Assembly: GCA_001931875.2 (NCBI GenBank)
Contig: MSJH02000662.1
Span: 1 to 59,919, forward strand
Origin: Byssochlamys sp. IMV 00236
Taxonomy: Eukaryota; Ascomycota; Eurotiomycetes; Eurotiales; Thermoascaceae
Reading direction: 5' to 3'
DNA length: 59,919 nucleotides
The notes beneath the pieces were generated by a model, which worked only from the letters and a program-made list of their open reading frames with translations, was not told the DNA's origin and did no database searches. Position 1 is the stretch's first letter. Each line of letters begins with the position of its first letter. A program made the translations under genes and the position numbers. Positions 25,801 to 36,700 of this stretch are shown in pieces.

Positions 25801-26773
25801 CATCAGGATGAATAGCAACAGCGCAATCACCCAACATAGTCTCAATACGAGTTGTTGATACTATAAGTTCTGTAAGTCCATTCTGATCCGGATCAGCCAC
25901 CTTGTAAGAAAAATTATGCAATACTCCAAATTCGACGCTATACAATTCTTGTCAATACGTGAATACAGTATATGAACATTCGATTTACGGTTTGCTTCTG
26001 CCCGGTAACTGTATCATTGTTCTTCCTTGAATATCCTTATAATCCACTTCAATATCTGATATCACAGTTTCTAATGCACAGCACCAATTCACAAGCCTGG
26101 TGTCACGATAGATAAGACCGTCCTTAAACAGCTGCATGAACGCGTTCTGAACAGCCTTTGACCTCTTTGCATCCATTGTGAAAAACTCTTGATCCCAGTC
26201 AAGAGATGCGCCCATCCTTCTCATCTGATGCAGTATACGATCACCATACGTCTGTTTCCAATTCCAAATTTCCTTTACGAACGAGTCACGGCCCAAATCA
26301 TGTCGTGTCAATCCACGCTCTTTCATCAACATCTTTTCTACTACAGATTGTGTTCCAATGCCTGCATGATCTATGCCTGGTATCCATTTGACGTCGTATC
26401 CGTTCATACGTCGCCAGCGTACGATTGCATCCTCAATACTAAAGGTCAATGCGTGGCCAATATGAAGTGAACCAGTAACATTAGGTGGCGGAGTGATCAT
26501 GGTGAATTCTGGTCCCTTGGGCTTATTAGAGTAGTCAGCACTACTTGCTTTAAAGAGCCCATTCTTATTCCACCAGTCGTACCAGCCCTCTTCGACCGTT
26601 TTAGGGTCATAGGCTGGTAAGAATGGTTTGTTTGGTTTCTTTTCTTCTAGTAATCGTGTGACATTTTGAGAAAACCCTCGACGAAATGAAATAAAAGCGT
26701 GAGATTTCAGTAGCAGTTTGCTGTGTGGCTGCTTTGTTGTTAACTGCCTTGTTAGGATTCCATTCTTTTGCAT
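22848..26773 (-). CDS. Valyl-tRNA synthetase with mitochondrial-type presequence, 1050 aa
   Basis: Sixteen exons in coding order: 26773-25989, 25937-25787, 25737-25633, 25583-25464, 25415-25160, 25107-25015, 24956-24853, 24805-24716, 24667-24536, 24487-24348, 24288-23862, 23813-23733, 23684-23550, 23499-23314, 23246-22983, 22931-22848. Class I synthetase marks: [15 protein letters not shown] (HIGH at residues 104-107), [18 protein letters not shown], the editing region, [16 protein letters not shown], and KMSKS at residues 620-624, then the anticodon-binding domain and a C-terminal coiled coil ([15 protein letters not shown]). The first 40 residues ([13 protein letters not shown]) look like a mitochondrial presequence. 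Yeast uses one gene for both compartments; here it may be dual or purely mitochondrial. Splice choices before the tail (CAG acceptor at 22932) and at 24289 were set by frame and family continuity. It is the most intron-dense gene in the window. Confidence 0.9.
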
Positions 26774-27830
26774 TCTCTCCTGTCAAATAAAAAATAAAAA
26801 AAGCAAAAAAAAAGTACAGCGGTCGGAAGTAAAGAAATTATTCCATTTTCGGGTTTGGGACTTTTTTTTTCTAATCTTTCAGGACAATTGCTTTTCCAGA
26901 TAGAAATCAAAATCTTAAGAGTGGCATAATTAATCAGGAACCCAAGATCAATAGTTCCCAAGTAGTATCCAATCAAAAAATATCCATATATCAAAGGCCG
27001 TCTCCTAAAATCAAAGAAGATAGCTTTATGATACTCTATTCTCATGTTTGGCATGTAGAACGTTCCTTCGAAAGCCATTGGAATTCGCTGAAACTCGCTC
27101 ACTGCCTTCCCTAGTGTCAAGCTAAGGAAGATGGTTCCTATGACTATTCTGGGACCTCAAGACAGTACAACATGAGAAGACTTTGGCGGAGAAGTTTTGT
27201 CTGTAAGCTATGAAAATTAAGTCCATTCTCAAAAATCTCGCATAGGCTTTAGCTTAAGTTTTTTCTTGGTTCTATTTTTGCACGACTTAATGTTATTGGT
27301 TCATGTTTCTCTTTCAACAAAAAAAAACAAACAGTCTTACTTAGGACAATCAGTTAAAAGCTCTAGACCTTTTATTTCTCGGAGCAAAATGCTCCATCGA
27401 GTTAATCTGCTTGATTTGAATACTGCATGTTTCTATAAGTTTACTAAAAGGGCACTAAATGCCGACGAGCGACGCTATAAAAAAGTTATACTTTTGTTCA
27501 AAGGAGAGCTGCCTTTTTAAGAAAGATGTATGACAGAAGAGTACAGTAAAATTGATAAATGAACAACGTGTATTCACTGCAAGTACACTGTCAAGAAATA
27601 CTTTACACTATAAGCATTATCCAAAGAGAAGGAAGCAAAGCAAACTATCCTTCTTAACAAAACTAACAGTGTGTTAAAATAAAGTAATCAACGTAGACGA
27701 TGACCAAAGAATTACCAATGTTCAATGATGTAATAAAAACCCTTAGCCACCATTGAGTAACAAGTCTATTAATATCAAAGGAGTAGATTAAATGAAAGCA
27801 GGACCATCGATTCAATTTAAATGCTGTATA
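26774..27830. other. Intergenic, gene-poor
   Basis: Between the valyl-tRNA synthetase start and a small MITE. Several 60-120 codon open frames on either strand (such as 27120-26752 minus and 27266-27520 plus) lack any family similarity and were not called. Confidence 0.4.
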
Positions 27831-27930
27831 CAGTATTTCCAGAAAGTAATGTCGCAAAAATTGAATTTTTACAATACAAAATATACAGGAATGCGACATC
27901 TTGGCGCGACATTAATTTTTAAAAACACTG
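27831..27930. mobile_element. 100-bp MITE of Tc1/mariner type
   Basis: A 25-bp left end (27831-27855, beginning CAGTATTTCCAGAAAG and ending AATGTCGC) and an inverted right end (27906-27930, GCGACATTAA ... ACACTG) match at 20 of 25 positions, and each is bordered by TA (27829-27830 and 27931-27932), the target duplication expected of Tc1/mariner elements. The interior has no coding capacity, so this is a non-autonomous element. The degree of end divergence suggests an old insertion. Confidence 0.65.
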
Positions 27931-27932
27931 TA

Positions 27933-28842
27933 TTCAAAATTACCTATAATTTGTACATCACCGATAAAAATTACCCTCAAATACAATGAGGGGTGCATTT
28001 TGTGCAATGTTCATTTCATTCAACTGTTTGATTGCATGTAACCCGCTATTACTTTTAAGTTATACTTATTTTAGATTACTTGTGCTTTTGCGTCAAGAAG
28101 GCATGCTGCTTACTATGTGCTTGAATACAGTAGAAGTAATAGAGTCATATTTATGATCTTTACTGCAATTTTAGCATTTTTCATATGAAGCAAAAAAAAA
28201 CGAATAGAGAATCCTTAATGTAAGGGGAATTTCTGTAGAAGTTGCATAATACGGGGTAACCTGCCCATTGATGCGAAGATTTTTGCCGTGTTGAATATGA
28301 GACTATTAGCTTAGAGCGATGTAGACCACGGTTAGAACCATGAAGAGATCTATATGAATACTATGATTTTTTTGATTTCTTGTTTAAAGAAGAGATTAAC
28401 AGAGAAAAATCAAGCTATCACGATGAGTGAATCACTTTGAAATAACTAGGCTTTAATGAAGCAGGAAGGTGTAAAGCAAGGGGAGCATCGTCTCACATTT
28501 TTAAAGTTAAACAGGATCCCCTTATCTGACTTTAGATTGCGTAACACAACATTTAAGATCATCGTTAAGTATATTTAAGAGTGTCTGAACAACGTAAAGC
28601 TTAATCTACGAAATAGAATGTTAAAGGTTGATTACTTTTGCACAAATGCTTGTGTCGGTAATGATCTTCTGTTCTTTAACTACTGTCTATTATACTAGTG
28701 TACTTCATCCTTATGTGTTCAGTAATTTTTCAGCGATTAGTTATAAACGTGAGCACAAGGTCCATTATGTATAAAGTAGATCTATCTACTTGTGCAAAAA
28801 GCAAGCATAGTCATATGGCAGATTGATTTGCCGAGCTTAAAA
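27933..28842. other. Intergenic, upstream of secreted-protein copy A
   Basis: No gene recognised. From about 28690 onward the sequence is similar to the region around 45695-45960 in inverted orientation (for example AGTGTACTTCAT), showing that the duplication of the secreted-protein gene included its promoter. Confidence 0.45.
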
Positions 28843-28852
28843 GTATATAAAG
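28843..28852 (+). promoter_or_regulatory. TATA box of secreted-protein copy A
   Basis: AAGTATATAAAG lies about 45 bp before the start codon at 28895 and is conserved, with an expanded TA run, in the displaced promoter of copy B (about 45744-45760 on the opposite strand). The following GGCGCTTCTTTCATG is also shared by both copies. Confidence 0.55.
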
Positions 28853-28894
28853 AGGCGCTTCTTTCATGGGTACCATAATACACACAAACTCAAT

Positions 28895-29239
28895 ATGAAG
28901 TCTATAATCGCTGTTATTCTTCTTGCTGCAAACTTATTGGTTGCCAATGCCGAGCCTGATTGTTTCAAAACCATAAATCAAGGTGTTGCTACTGTTGAAT
29001 TGGGAATATACACACAAAAGTGCGCTACGATCAGCTACACTGGCGGGGTTATCACTAGTGATGTCAAGTACAATTGTTGTGGTCCTAGTGGTTGGCTTCG
29101 TATAAATTATGCTGATTGGGAGAAACTTCGTAGTGATGGTAAACTGGATGGACTTCGATATCAAAGACCTGACCTCACTTTTCGCAAAATGGTTGGTACT
29201 AATCCAACTACTATTTCCGCAGAACAATATCTCCCTTAG
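28895..29239 (+). CDS. Small secreted cysteine-containing protein, copy A, 114 aa
   Basis: Single-exon gene. Residues 1-19 (MKSIIAVILLAANLLVANA) form a clear signal peptide, leaving a mature protein of 95 residues with four Cys (in DCF, QKC and NCC), enough for two disulphides. No known fold or family was recognised. A near-identical inverted copy lies at 44861-45205 and differs at 7 of 114 residues. Shared sequence continues for about 90 bp past the stop and about 200 bp upstream, so the pair arose by segmental duplication. A TATA box lies at the expected distance. Function unknown; size and secretion fit an extracellular or effector-like protein, but that is speculation. Confidence 0.8.
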   Translation: MKSIIAVILLAANLLVANAEPDCFKTINQGVATVELGIYTQKCATISYTGGVITSDVKYNCCGPSGWLRINYADWEKLRSDGKLDGLRYQRPDLTFRKMVGTNPTTISAEQYLP

Positions 29240-29426
29240 TTTGGAATATGTAACTGTTATGAAAACCATTAATAAAAACCTTTTTGCTTCGTTTATCGAA
29301 TCAACTGAAATAATACTTGTTGAATATTTTACAACAAAAGCTGACTTCTCAAAGGCTTTTCAAAGTTCTGAGGGCGGCACAGTAGATCATGTACCCAAAA
29401 TCGATATTTCTCGTAGTTGATCTCAA

Positions 29427-30115
29427 GTGGTATTCAGCCAGAGAATATCACTCATGCATCAGAGATCGTCTTCTTTAGAAGCCGTTCCTATGGTATTCTG
29501 TTCTCATGTTTGGTGTGCAAGTCGTTTTTTCAAAGTGTCCTATTTGAATCACCAATTCAGCTTACGACAATTAGAAAAAGAACAGTACCCAGCTCATTTT
29601 AGAGTTGTTACAACGAAAGAAGGTGCTCGAACGATCGCAGAGATTAATTTTGATCCTACCGAGTCCACTATTGATGAAATTCTACGTTCTGGAATTAGCT
29701 TCGATGATTTAATGATGATTTTAATCTCTGACAACAATTTCAATTTTGTTCGGGTCTGTTTGACTAATTTTCCTTTTCTTTCCGAAGCCAAACTGTTGGA
29801 CGGTTTGAAGACTAGTTTAGACAGTTCATATTATATGGAAAGTGATTGCGGTGTTTTGAATATTCCTAAGGATAGGAGTTATTCGTCACTTAATTACTGT
29901 ATGTCTTGGGGTAGTTCAGATAAAGAAGGCTTTATAGTTATTGTCATGAAATTGGGAGCATGTTGTTCGTGATTATCCTAAACACAACAATCATTGCATC
30001 CGTTGGAACTGTGGTGGTGATGGTCGTTATTCATGTAATCATCATTTCTTATCTTTGGAAGTAGTTGCTTCCGTTACGAAAGTTTCTAATCGATTCAATG
30101 GCCGCACAGAGCTGG
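29427..30115 (+). pseudogene. Decayed retroelement gag-like relic with zinc-knuckle remnants
   Basis: An open frame to 29972 (ending KLGACCS) reads FRVVTTKEGARTIAEINFD, SFDDLMMILI and FLSEAKLLDGLKTSLDS. Just before its stop the reading shifts by two bases (at about 29957-29958); bridging the shift gives a CCHC-like string YCHEIG/HVVRDYPKHN, followed by WNCGGDGRYSCN, a second knuckle-like motif. Such paired CCHC motifs are typical of retroelement gag or ORF1 proteins. Stops follow soon after and no reverse transcriptase is visible before the next gene. I read this as a 5'- and 3'-truncated, frameshifted relic. The assignment rests on the knuckle pattern and is moderate at best. Confidence 0.45.
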
Positions 30116-30429
30116 CTTGAGCAGCTCTACTTTAAGAGAATATTAGGTCAAGGAATTGAATACATCAAACATAAAGAGGAGATAATGCATCGAGAGAATC
30201 ATTTAAAAGAAGAACATATGCTTAATACTTAAACAGCGACTAAAAGAAACACGCGCTCTCTCTGCTGAAGAGAAAATCATTACATGACAAGAGCAACAGA
30301 CCTAAAAACCTAAATATGGGAAAAGAGGGGCTCATTTAAACTCACAAACTCTAATCCCATCCGTGACTTTAATATTTAACAAGTATGAGTCAACTTTTTA
30401 ACCTTCTTTTTCCCGTTTTATTTTTTACC

Positions 30430-31894
30430 ATGGAACAACAAACAGCGACAAACATTACTCCATATCTCTCTGAATGGAAACAGAGCCTTAAGAATGATAT
30501 GATTGGCAAGAAGCTTTCTGAGCTTCGTACCCCATCTTTAGTTATCGACAAGGCAATACTCGAAAAAAACTGTCAGCAGTTGGGTAAAATCCGCACTGAG
30601 CTAAACACTAATATTCGTATTCATGTCAAAACACACAAGGTAAACTCTCTTTTGTAACCAATATTGGATACGACTTAATTTAAGTAAGACGGTAGAAGCG
30701 GCCAGAATACAATTAAAGGGCGCAAAATCAGATGCTATAGTTGTTTCTACGCTGGCAGAAGCTTATTTCATGATTGAGTCTGACCTAGTAAAGGATCAAC
30801 TCCTTAAACAGGTACATATATCATGATGTCTGCACTCTTATTGTACACACACAACTCATACTTTCGCCATCAAGGTCTTATTGGGCTTTCCTATCACGCC
30901 AGACAAATTTGATGACCTGTTCAAACTTTCGAGAAAGGTCGCATCTTTTCAAATATTTATTGGTAAAAGTTAGAAGCTAAAGCGAAGTGTTTTAAAGCTA
31001 ATAACGCGATACAGATAACCCCTCTACATTGGACGCACTCGAGTCTTATTGTCGATTGAGAAACGAAAGTTTAAAGGCCAATGTGTTCTTAAAGATTGAT
31101 TGTGGATATGGGTAAATACTAGAGCTAATTTTTCTTTGTATTTTTCTAAAATTAAGATTAGACGCGCCGGCATTCCAGTGGATCAAGAAGAGTCTATTGA
31201 ATTGGCTAGACGGCTTCAGGCCTCTGAACATGTCAATTTTCTCGGTATCTATAGCCATGCAGGCCATTCTTATGCATCTCAGACAGCAAACGCAGCTCTA
31301 GAGTACCTCGAGGACGAGTGCAATTCTGCTCGTGCCTTCCGAGACAGATTTGAACAACATGGTATTACTATAAAGACGATTTCAATAGGCGCCACTCCCA
31401 CTGTAAAAGCGATCATCAGATTCATGGATGATGCAAGGATCAAGAGTATCTTGCAGGGCATTACTGAAGTGCATGCAGGTGCATATGCTTTTCTAGATAG
31501 ACAACAGGTATCTACGACGCTAGGCACATTAGACGATGTAGCAGTTTCAGTCATGGGCCGCGTCGCCAGTAAATACCCCAACCGCCATAGCATTCTTATC
31601 GATGCTGGTGGATTGGCTCTCTCCAAGGACACTGCTCCACAAGGAGGATTTGGGTATGTCTTGTTGGACCTTAAACATAAAAAGCCAGTAGCCACAGTCT
31701 CAAAAGTTTCTCAAGAACATGGTATAATCACTGATATTGATCAAGAACTCTTCTCAAGCCTTCACATTGGGCAAATCGTCCACATTGTACCCAATCACTG
31801 CTGCCTTACCTGTGCTTGCCACTTATATTACGTTGTTATTGAAGAAGGAAACGATACAGTTGTTGATGTATGGGTACCGGTCAAAGGATGGTAA
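30430..31894 (+). CDS. D-serine dehydratase (DSD1/alanine-racemase-fold family), 416 aa
   Basis: Exons 30430-30639, 30689-30811, 30875-30962, 31015-31111 and 31162-31894 (introns 49-63 bp). The PLP lysine region IRIHVKTHK (residues 63-70) spans the end of exon 1; KIDCGYGRAG, SHAGHSY, SIGATPT, ITEVHAGAYAFLD and DAGGLALSKD follow in the order expected for fold-III PLP enzymes of the D-serine dehydratase/D-threonine aldolase family. The C-terminal PNHCCLT (H385, C387) is the zinc site typical of eukaryotic DSD1. It would convert D-serine to pyruvate and ammonia, mainly as detoxification. ATG 30430 (ACCATGG context) is preferred; an in-frame ATG at 30385 would add 15 hydrophobic residues. It converges on the betaine-lipid synthase gene with a 77-bp gap. 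Confidence 0.9.
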
Positions 31895-31971
31895 AAAAAA
31901 GAAAGAAATACATATTTATTATTACTATTATTTTACTGAAAAAAAAACGGGGGGGCTGTTATTATGATACA

Positions 31972-34566
31972 TTAAGCAATCTTTGTTGCCCTATAAAAAC
32001 TAGCATACATATTCACGCGATCAATGACTTGACCAGGACGGCGAATAGCCAGAGGCTCTACAGTAAAGCCATATTTCATGAACAGCTCATTATACCATGG
32101 CCTTGTTCCTGCGCTGCGCCAGTAGACTTGTCCTCCCGGCTGTAACACGCGCTTCATTTCCATAATTTCGTTTTCTAATTCTTGGCATCCATTAGGATCA
32201 AACCAGTCCATATGATCCATGACCACAAGTCGTGTCAGATAATCATTGGACATGCTCTTGAGTGCATCCAAGATAGATTCTGTATGCAAGCGGAATGCGT
32301 TTAATGCTCCAGAGGACTAAAGATAAAGATAAGTATATGAGTCAACGTCATATGTGCGTTGTTTTTACCTTTAAAGTGTTGAATCCTTCCTTTGTAAGAT
32401 AAGAAGGACAGGATGTGTGACTATAGCGTTGCTTTAAGCAGAGATAATAAAAGTACTGGTCGTCCTTGAAAAGTGAATGAGATGGAATAGGATCCAAGGT
32501 ATTTTCGATATATTCTTGGCAAGTAGTTTCTTTAAGGAACATGTTCATCTGATTTATGGGTACTGCAGAAAACGTTATTACACTGTACTTTTTCTATTTG
32601 CTATTGTTTACCTCCTAATGCGTTCCACATAAACATCGGGTTATGTAACACCTTTTGAATCATGGGTGAAAAGATAGCAGGCTTTATCGTGTTTTCCCAA
32701 ATTGACTTTTGCTCTTTAATCGTATCAGCAGATACCATAGCATCCACTGCATCGCCTAGTCCTTGCATACGAATCCACCATTCGAGAATAGATAAGGCTA
32801 AACCAGAGTATCCTGTCTTGTAAAACTTGTGATTGAAACGGTCCGAGTGGTGAGACCAATATTGAAAAGCATATGAACTTAAATGAGGTGAGAGTGTTTC
32901 ATGTAGTAAGACAGAGAAACGAGGATTATAACCATCACCAAACATTCGCCAGAAATCTTGGTATTCCAAGCTGGTGATACCTGCAAGTTTGAGTTCCAAC
33001 AGATGGTTCTATAACAGCGATAAGTTTTATGTTTTCATTTATGCCAAACAAAGCTTACTTGACAGGGATTCATATCAATACAATGGATTCGTTTGGGTTG
33101 TGCCTTTAAAGCATATTCAAGAGCGTTATCACCTGCAGATGTGATCACAAACATAACATCTTGACTTGAGATATTGAGGTACTCCAAATCAACACGTGGA
33201 TCCTCCCAGGTAAATGCGTAAATGTAAGATCTAAACTGGGTATGACAAGGCAAGTAAGGGTCATAATCCAATCTCCATTGCTTGTTTTGATAACTAAATG
33301 AACCACGCTTGACCATTTGATTTTGTTGACTTTGGATAGAAGATCGACCACTGGATACACTATCCGTGTCATCAGACATTTCGACAAGACTTGATAACTC
33401 GGCTTGACGAGCGTTGGAGCAGCCTAACCAGATATAGTAGGGCATCTGGATCACATAAGGGATAATGAAATGGTTTCGACGGTTGAGGGACTTGATCGTA
33501 CCAAACTTGTATTCCAAATAATCTCGGCGACCAGGATACAGGTGAATATGGTCTAGCTCAAACCAGGCATGCCAGAAATGTCTTGTGAACCAGTTACATT
33601 GTCTGTTTTGTTGAGGCGACCAGCTTTCAGCAGGTGCACGTGATCGACCAGAGACGTAAAAATCAACAACACCTACGACACCCTCGGGCGATAGCAAGGA
33701 TTGGATACGATCGACCACAGGATAAAAATGGTCCATCATGGATACTTAAAGAATACGATAAGAACAACCGATCACGAGGGTTTTATACTAAACTTACAGG
33801 CGTATGATACGGTGACTAACCCAACACGTCCTTCTAACGATCCTTCATCGCCAGGTACTTGAAAGCTAGCTGCATCTTCGCATAGAACTACCACATTCTT
33901 CCATCCCTTCTTTTCAAAACGTTCTGCTGCTACTGCACAGAGTGATGGTGTCAGATCAACAAGAATTACCTTTTCAAATTGATCGATAGGGAAATAATCA
34001 TTCATGGTTTCGATATTCCAGCCTGAACGATACAGTTTTTAAAAAAAACTCCCTCTCACTTAACCTGATCACGAACTTACCTGTTCCACCGCCAAGATCA
34101 ATCCAGATAGGCTTCTTGTTCATCACGCCAGAGGCAATTTGCTCCTTTAATTGTGCAGCAGAGAGTTTCAGCATTGTCTTACGACCTCTCAAAAGCGCTC
34201 CACGAGAATGATCGTAAACTATAAAACGTCAGCTTACAAACGCACCCTACTTTTGTCACTGTTTTGTTTACTTTTAGCTTGATCTTGATAAAACGATTCC
34301 AGTCTGCCTTGTAGGTTATGACCATGTTCACCCAAGGGCTTAAAGAAGCACGAATACATAAACCTAAGAGGTGTCTGAATTTGTTGCCAAGCAACAAGAC
34401 AGAAAACGGAAGCAGCGGAACCAAAATATAGAGAGAACAAGAGCCAACGCTGATAGACTTCATTTGCAAATACATTAAACAGTTCAGTCTCCAGTTGAAT
34501 GGTGTATATGCTTATCATAGCAATTGGCACCAAAGCGAATCGTACAGAGAGTGGTAAATGATACAT
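31972..34566 (-). CDS. BTA1: Betaine lipid (DGTS) synthase, Bta1 family, 759 aa
   Basis: Seven exons in coding order: 34566-34272, 34218-34081, 34022-33798, 33744-33059, 33008-32612, 32562-32369, 32316-31972. Two hydrophobic segments near the N-terminus (FALVPIAMISIYT, WLLFSLYFGSAAS) suggest ER membrane attachment. Next comes a SAM-dependent methyltransferase domain (IDLGGGTGWNIETM, VDLTPSLC), then a BtaA-like aminocarboxypropyl transferase domain (FTWEDPRVDLEYL, ITSAGDNALEYAL, IHCIDMNPCQ, and a C-terminal VMDHMDWFD, RSAGTRPWY). Fungal Bta1 makes diacylglyceryl-trimethylhomoserine from diacylglycerol and SAM, and in other fungi and algae it is induced by phosphate shortage. A Ser/Gln-rich insert (VSSGRSSIQSQQNQ) lies between the domains. 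The SAM motif is formed across the 34081/34022 junction. Confidence 0.92.
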
Positions 34567-34858
34567 TCCTATTGAAAATAAGAAAAAGAAAAGAAAAGAA
34601 AAAAAAAAAGGGGGTGAATCGTAATTTACTTAAGGGGGAAACCAAATTAAGGGGGCGGGGACGGTAAGTACAATGTTATATACTTCATTATTTTCCCAAT
34701 CGTAAAGGATCATCTTAACACACACTCTCTGGATTCATTAGTAGCTTCAAGTTAAAGATAATTTCTACCAATGAAATATCAAGAAATGATCCATTATCTC
34801 ACATGATGCACTGTCAATCTTGACCTATGAAAAAGTCTATTTGAGGGATGAAACAACT

Positions 34859-36433
34859 TTATTCGGTTTCTAAAATATCTTCAGATAATCCACGGTCCCT
34901 TCTCCATTTCAAAAAGTCGTCATATGTCTTGACCTTTCCATTACTTTCCTGAACAGTCTTTTTGAAAACATGTAACGTGTTTTGAAATCGGCGCTTGTGG
35001 TTTGAGAACCAGTAAGTGATGTTCCTAGGTTTTAATCCCGTTTCTTTTTGAACTTGTTTACGCTGTTCTTTCGTCAGTTTATCTCTGATACTATAAATGT
35101 CAAAGAAGATAGATTTTAGATAATGAGTGGTTTGAGCATCATAGGACGTAGCAGTTCTTCTTGTGTGCTTTGATCCAGAGGACTGACGACGCGATCGAGA
35201 AGAGCTAGAGCTCTTGCCTTTATTGGAAACTTTTTTTGCCCTTTTTCGATAACCATAATCATCGTCATCTTCAGGGGCCACATAGTCTTCGTCATCATCG
35301 TTATAATCATAATCATCGTCTTCCTCTTCTTCTTCTTCTAATTCGTATTCTTCATCACTCGTTTCCTTTTTTATGTCTTGCTTATGACTGTCTTCTTCCG
35401 ATACGTTACTCGTAAGGGATAGATCATTTGAAGAGTCACCAGTAAGTCCAGGATGAATGAATAAAGACTGATCTTCGGACCACGTGGGGGTAGCTGGAAG
35501 TGAAATGAATGGTTGGTGTTGGCTTTGTTGTTCAACCGAAGGCGTAACAGGTGCTGAAGACCAAAAGTGAATCCAAGAGGGTTCGATATGGGAGAACTGA
35601 GCATCGTTCACATGATGCGGAATGTAAAAGGCTGGACTCGAGCCGCCAACCATACGATTTTCTTGCTTGACAGGATCCAAACAGGTTGACTCGAGAGACA
35701 AGAGCGAGAACGTATCCATGGCCTGTTGTGTTAGATCTTGGTCAGATACTTCATTGATGGGAACCCTGACTATCAAGTTGTTTTGAAAAACAGGTAATGC
35801 GTAGGGGTTCAGCTTAAATTGATTGATTTCTTGCTTAATCTTCACTACGGTCTCTACCAAGGGAGCAATGGCCTCCAGCGGACTTTGATCGAACCAGACA
35901 CGGCCATTTTCAATAATCTGGAGAGCTTGATGCATTATCTCCATCTGATCCTTCAATCGACGGACAGCAGAGAACATGCTACGAGGGAGAGCCTCGGGAT
36001 CGCAATCTGCCTGAGAGTGAGACCTGACGATGGAGCACATCAAGTAGTGTGCTTGCAAAATGCTAGACTGAAGCCATGCTTGAACCGCTGTCCGGTACTG
36101 GGGTTCCTTGGCCATCATGATGTGCTTTTGAAAGTCTAGCCAAAGACGCGAAAATTGAGAAAAGCTTGGGTGAGAGATAAACAAGGGCAAGTCAGGAAAA
36201 TGACGAAGCATTTCTACCAGCGAAAAGGGCGATTCGTCATATCCTTCAGTCTCGATTTGATCTACAATATCGACATGGGCTTGAGGAGTGAGAGTAGTAG
36301 AGAAATCATCACATGCATCATCAGAAATGCAAACTGGCACGGATGGCTGTGATTGATAGGCATAAGCGTCATATGACATATTGGTTTGTTCTGATCTATT
36401 GATGATTTGATAAAAGTACTGTTCTTGAAGCAT
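34859..36433 (-). CDS. Homeodomain transcription factor, 524 aa
   Basis: Intronless frame. The homeodomain is near the C-terminus (about residues 415-475): a helix SIFFDIYSIRDKLTKEQR and the recognition helix GLKPRNITYWFSNHKRRF, with W, F, N and R/K in the invariant positions (WFSNHKRR). Before it lies an acidic block (EEEEEEDDDYDYNDDDEDY), then a Lys/Ser/Arg-rich stretch likely to hold a nuclear signal. The N-terminal 250 residues are helical (LRHFPDLPLFISHPSF, AVQAWLQSSILQAHYL) and resemble the dimerisation regions of fungal HD proteins. Two alternative ATGs exist at 36529 and 36379; 36433 is preferred because the sequence before it is a CT-rich leader. Whether it belongs to a mating-type HD class is not decidable here. 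Confidence 0.85.
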   Translation of the reverse strand: MLQEQYFYQIINRSEQTNMSYDAYAYQSQPSVPVCISDDACDDFSTTLTPQAHVDIVDQIETEGYDESPFSLVEMLRHFPDLPLFISHPSFSQFSRLWLDFQKHIMMAKEPQYRTAVQAWLQSSILQAHYLMCSIVRSHSQADCDPEALPRSMFSAVRRLKDQMEIMHQALQIIENGRVWFDQSPLEAIAPLVETVVKIKQEINQFKLNPYALPVFQNNLIVRVPINEVSDQDLTQQAMDTFSLLSLESTCLDPVKQENRMVGGSSPAFYIPHHVNDAQFSHIEPSWIHFWSSAPVTPSVEQQSQHQPFISLPATPTWSEDQSLFIHPGLTGDSSNDLSLTSNVSEEDSHKQDIKKETSDEEYELEEEEEEDDDYDYNDDDEDYVAPEDDDDYGYRKRAKKVSNKGKSSSSSRSRRQSSGSKHTRRTATSYDAQTTHYLKSIFFDIYSIRDKLTKEQRKQVQKETGLKPRNITYWFSNHKRRFQNTLHVFKKTVQESNGKVKTYDDFLKWRRDRGLSEDILETE

Positions 36434-36700
36434 AAAAGATAGACGATATACAAGAGAAAAGAAAGAGAAAGAGAGAGTTATATAATTCTTGTGTGCCTTG
36501 ACTTCTGCTATTTTAACGCGTAAAAACAAGTGTTTATAAGCCTAAAGTATTCAAGAGAAGTATAATTGCAAGCCTGTTTTTTACCTGTTTTGATTGATTT
36601 ACTTAAACAAAAGTATACTCAAGCCCAACTTTTATAACATATAATCTCTACTTTTCCTATTCAAGCGAACAATTGAATATAAAGAGCACTATGGTTTATT

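Noticed and set aside
26752..27120. 122-codon minus-strand frame overlapping the ValRS start
   Set aside because: It overlaps the valyl-tRNA synthetase coding start in another frame and shows no family similarity; likely chance.
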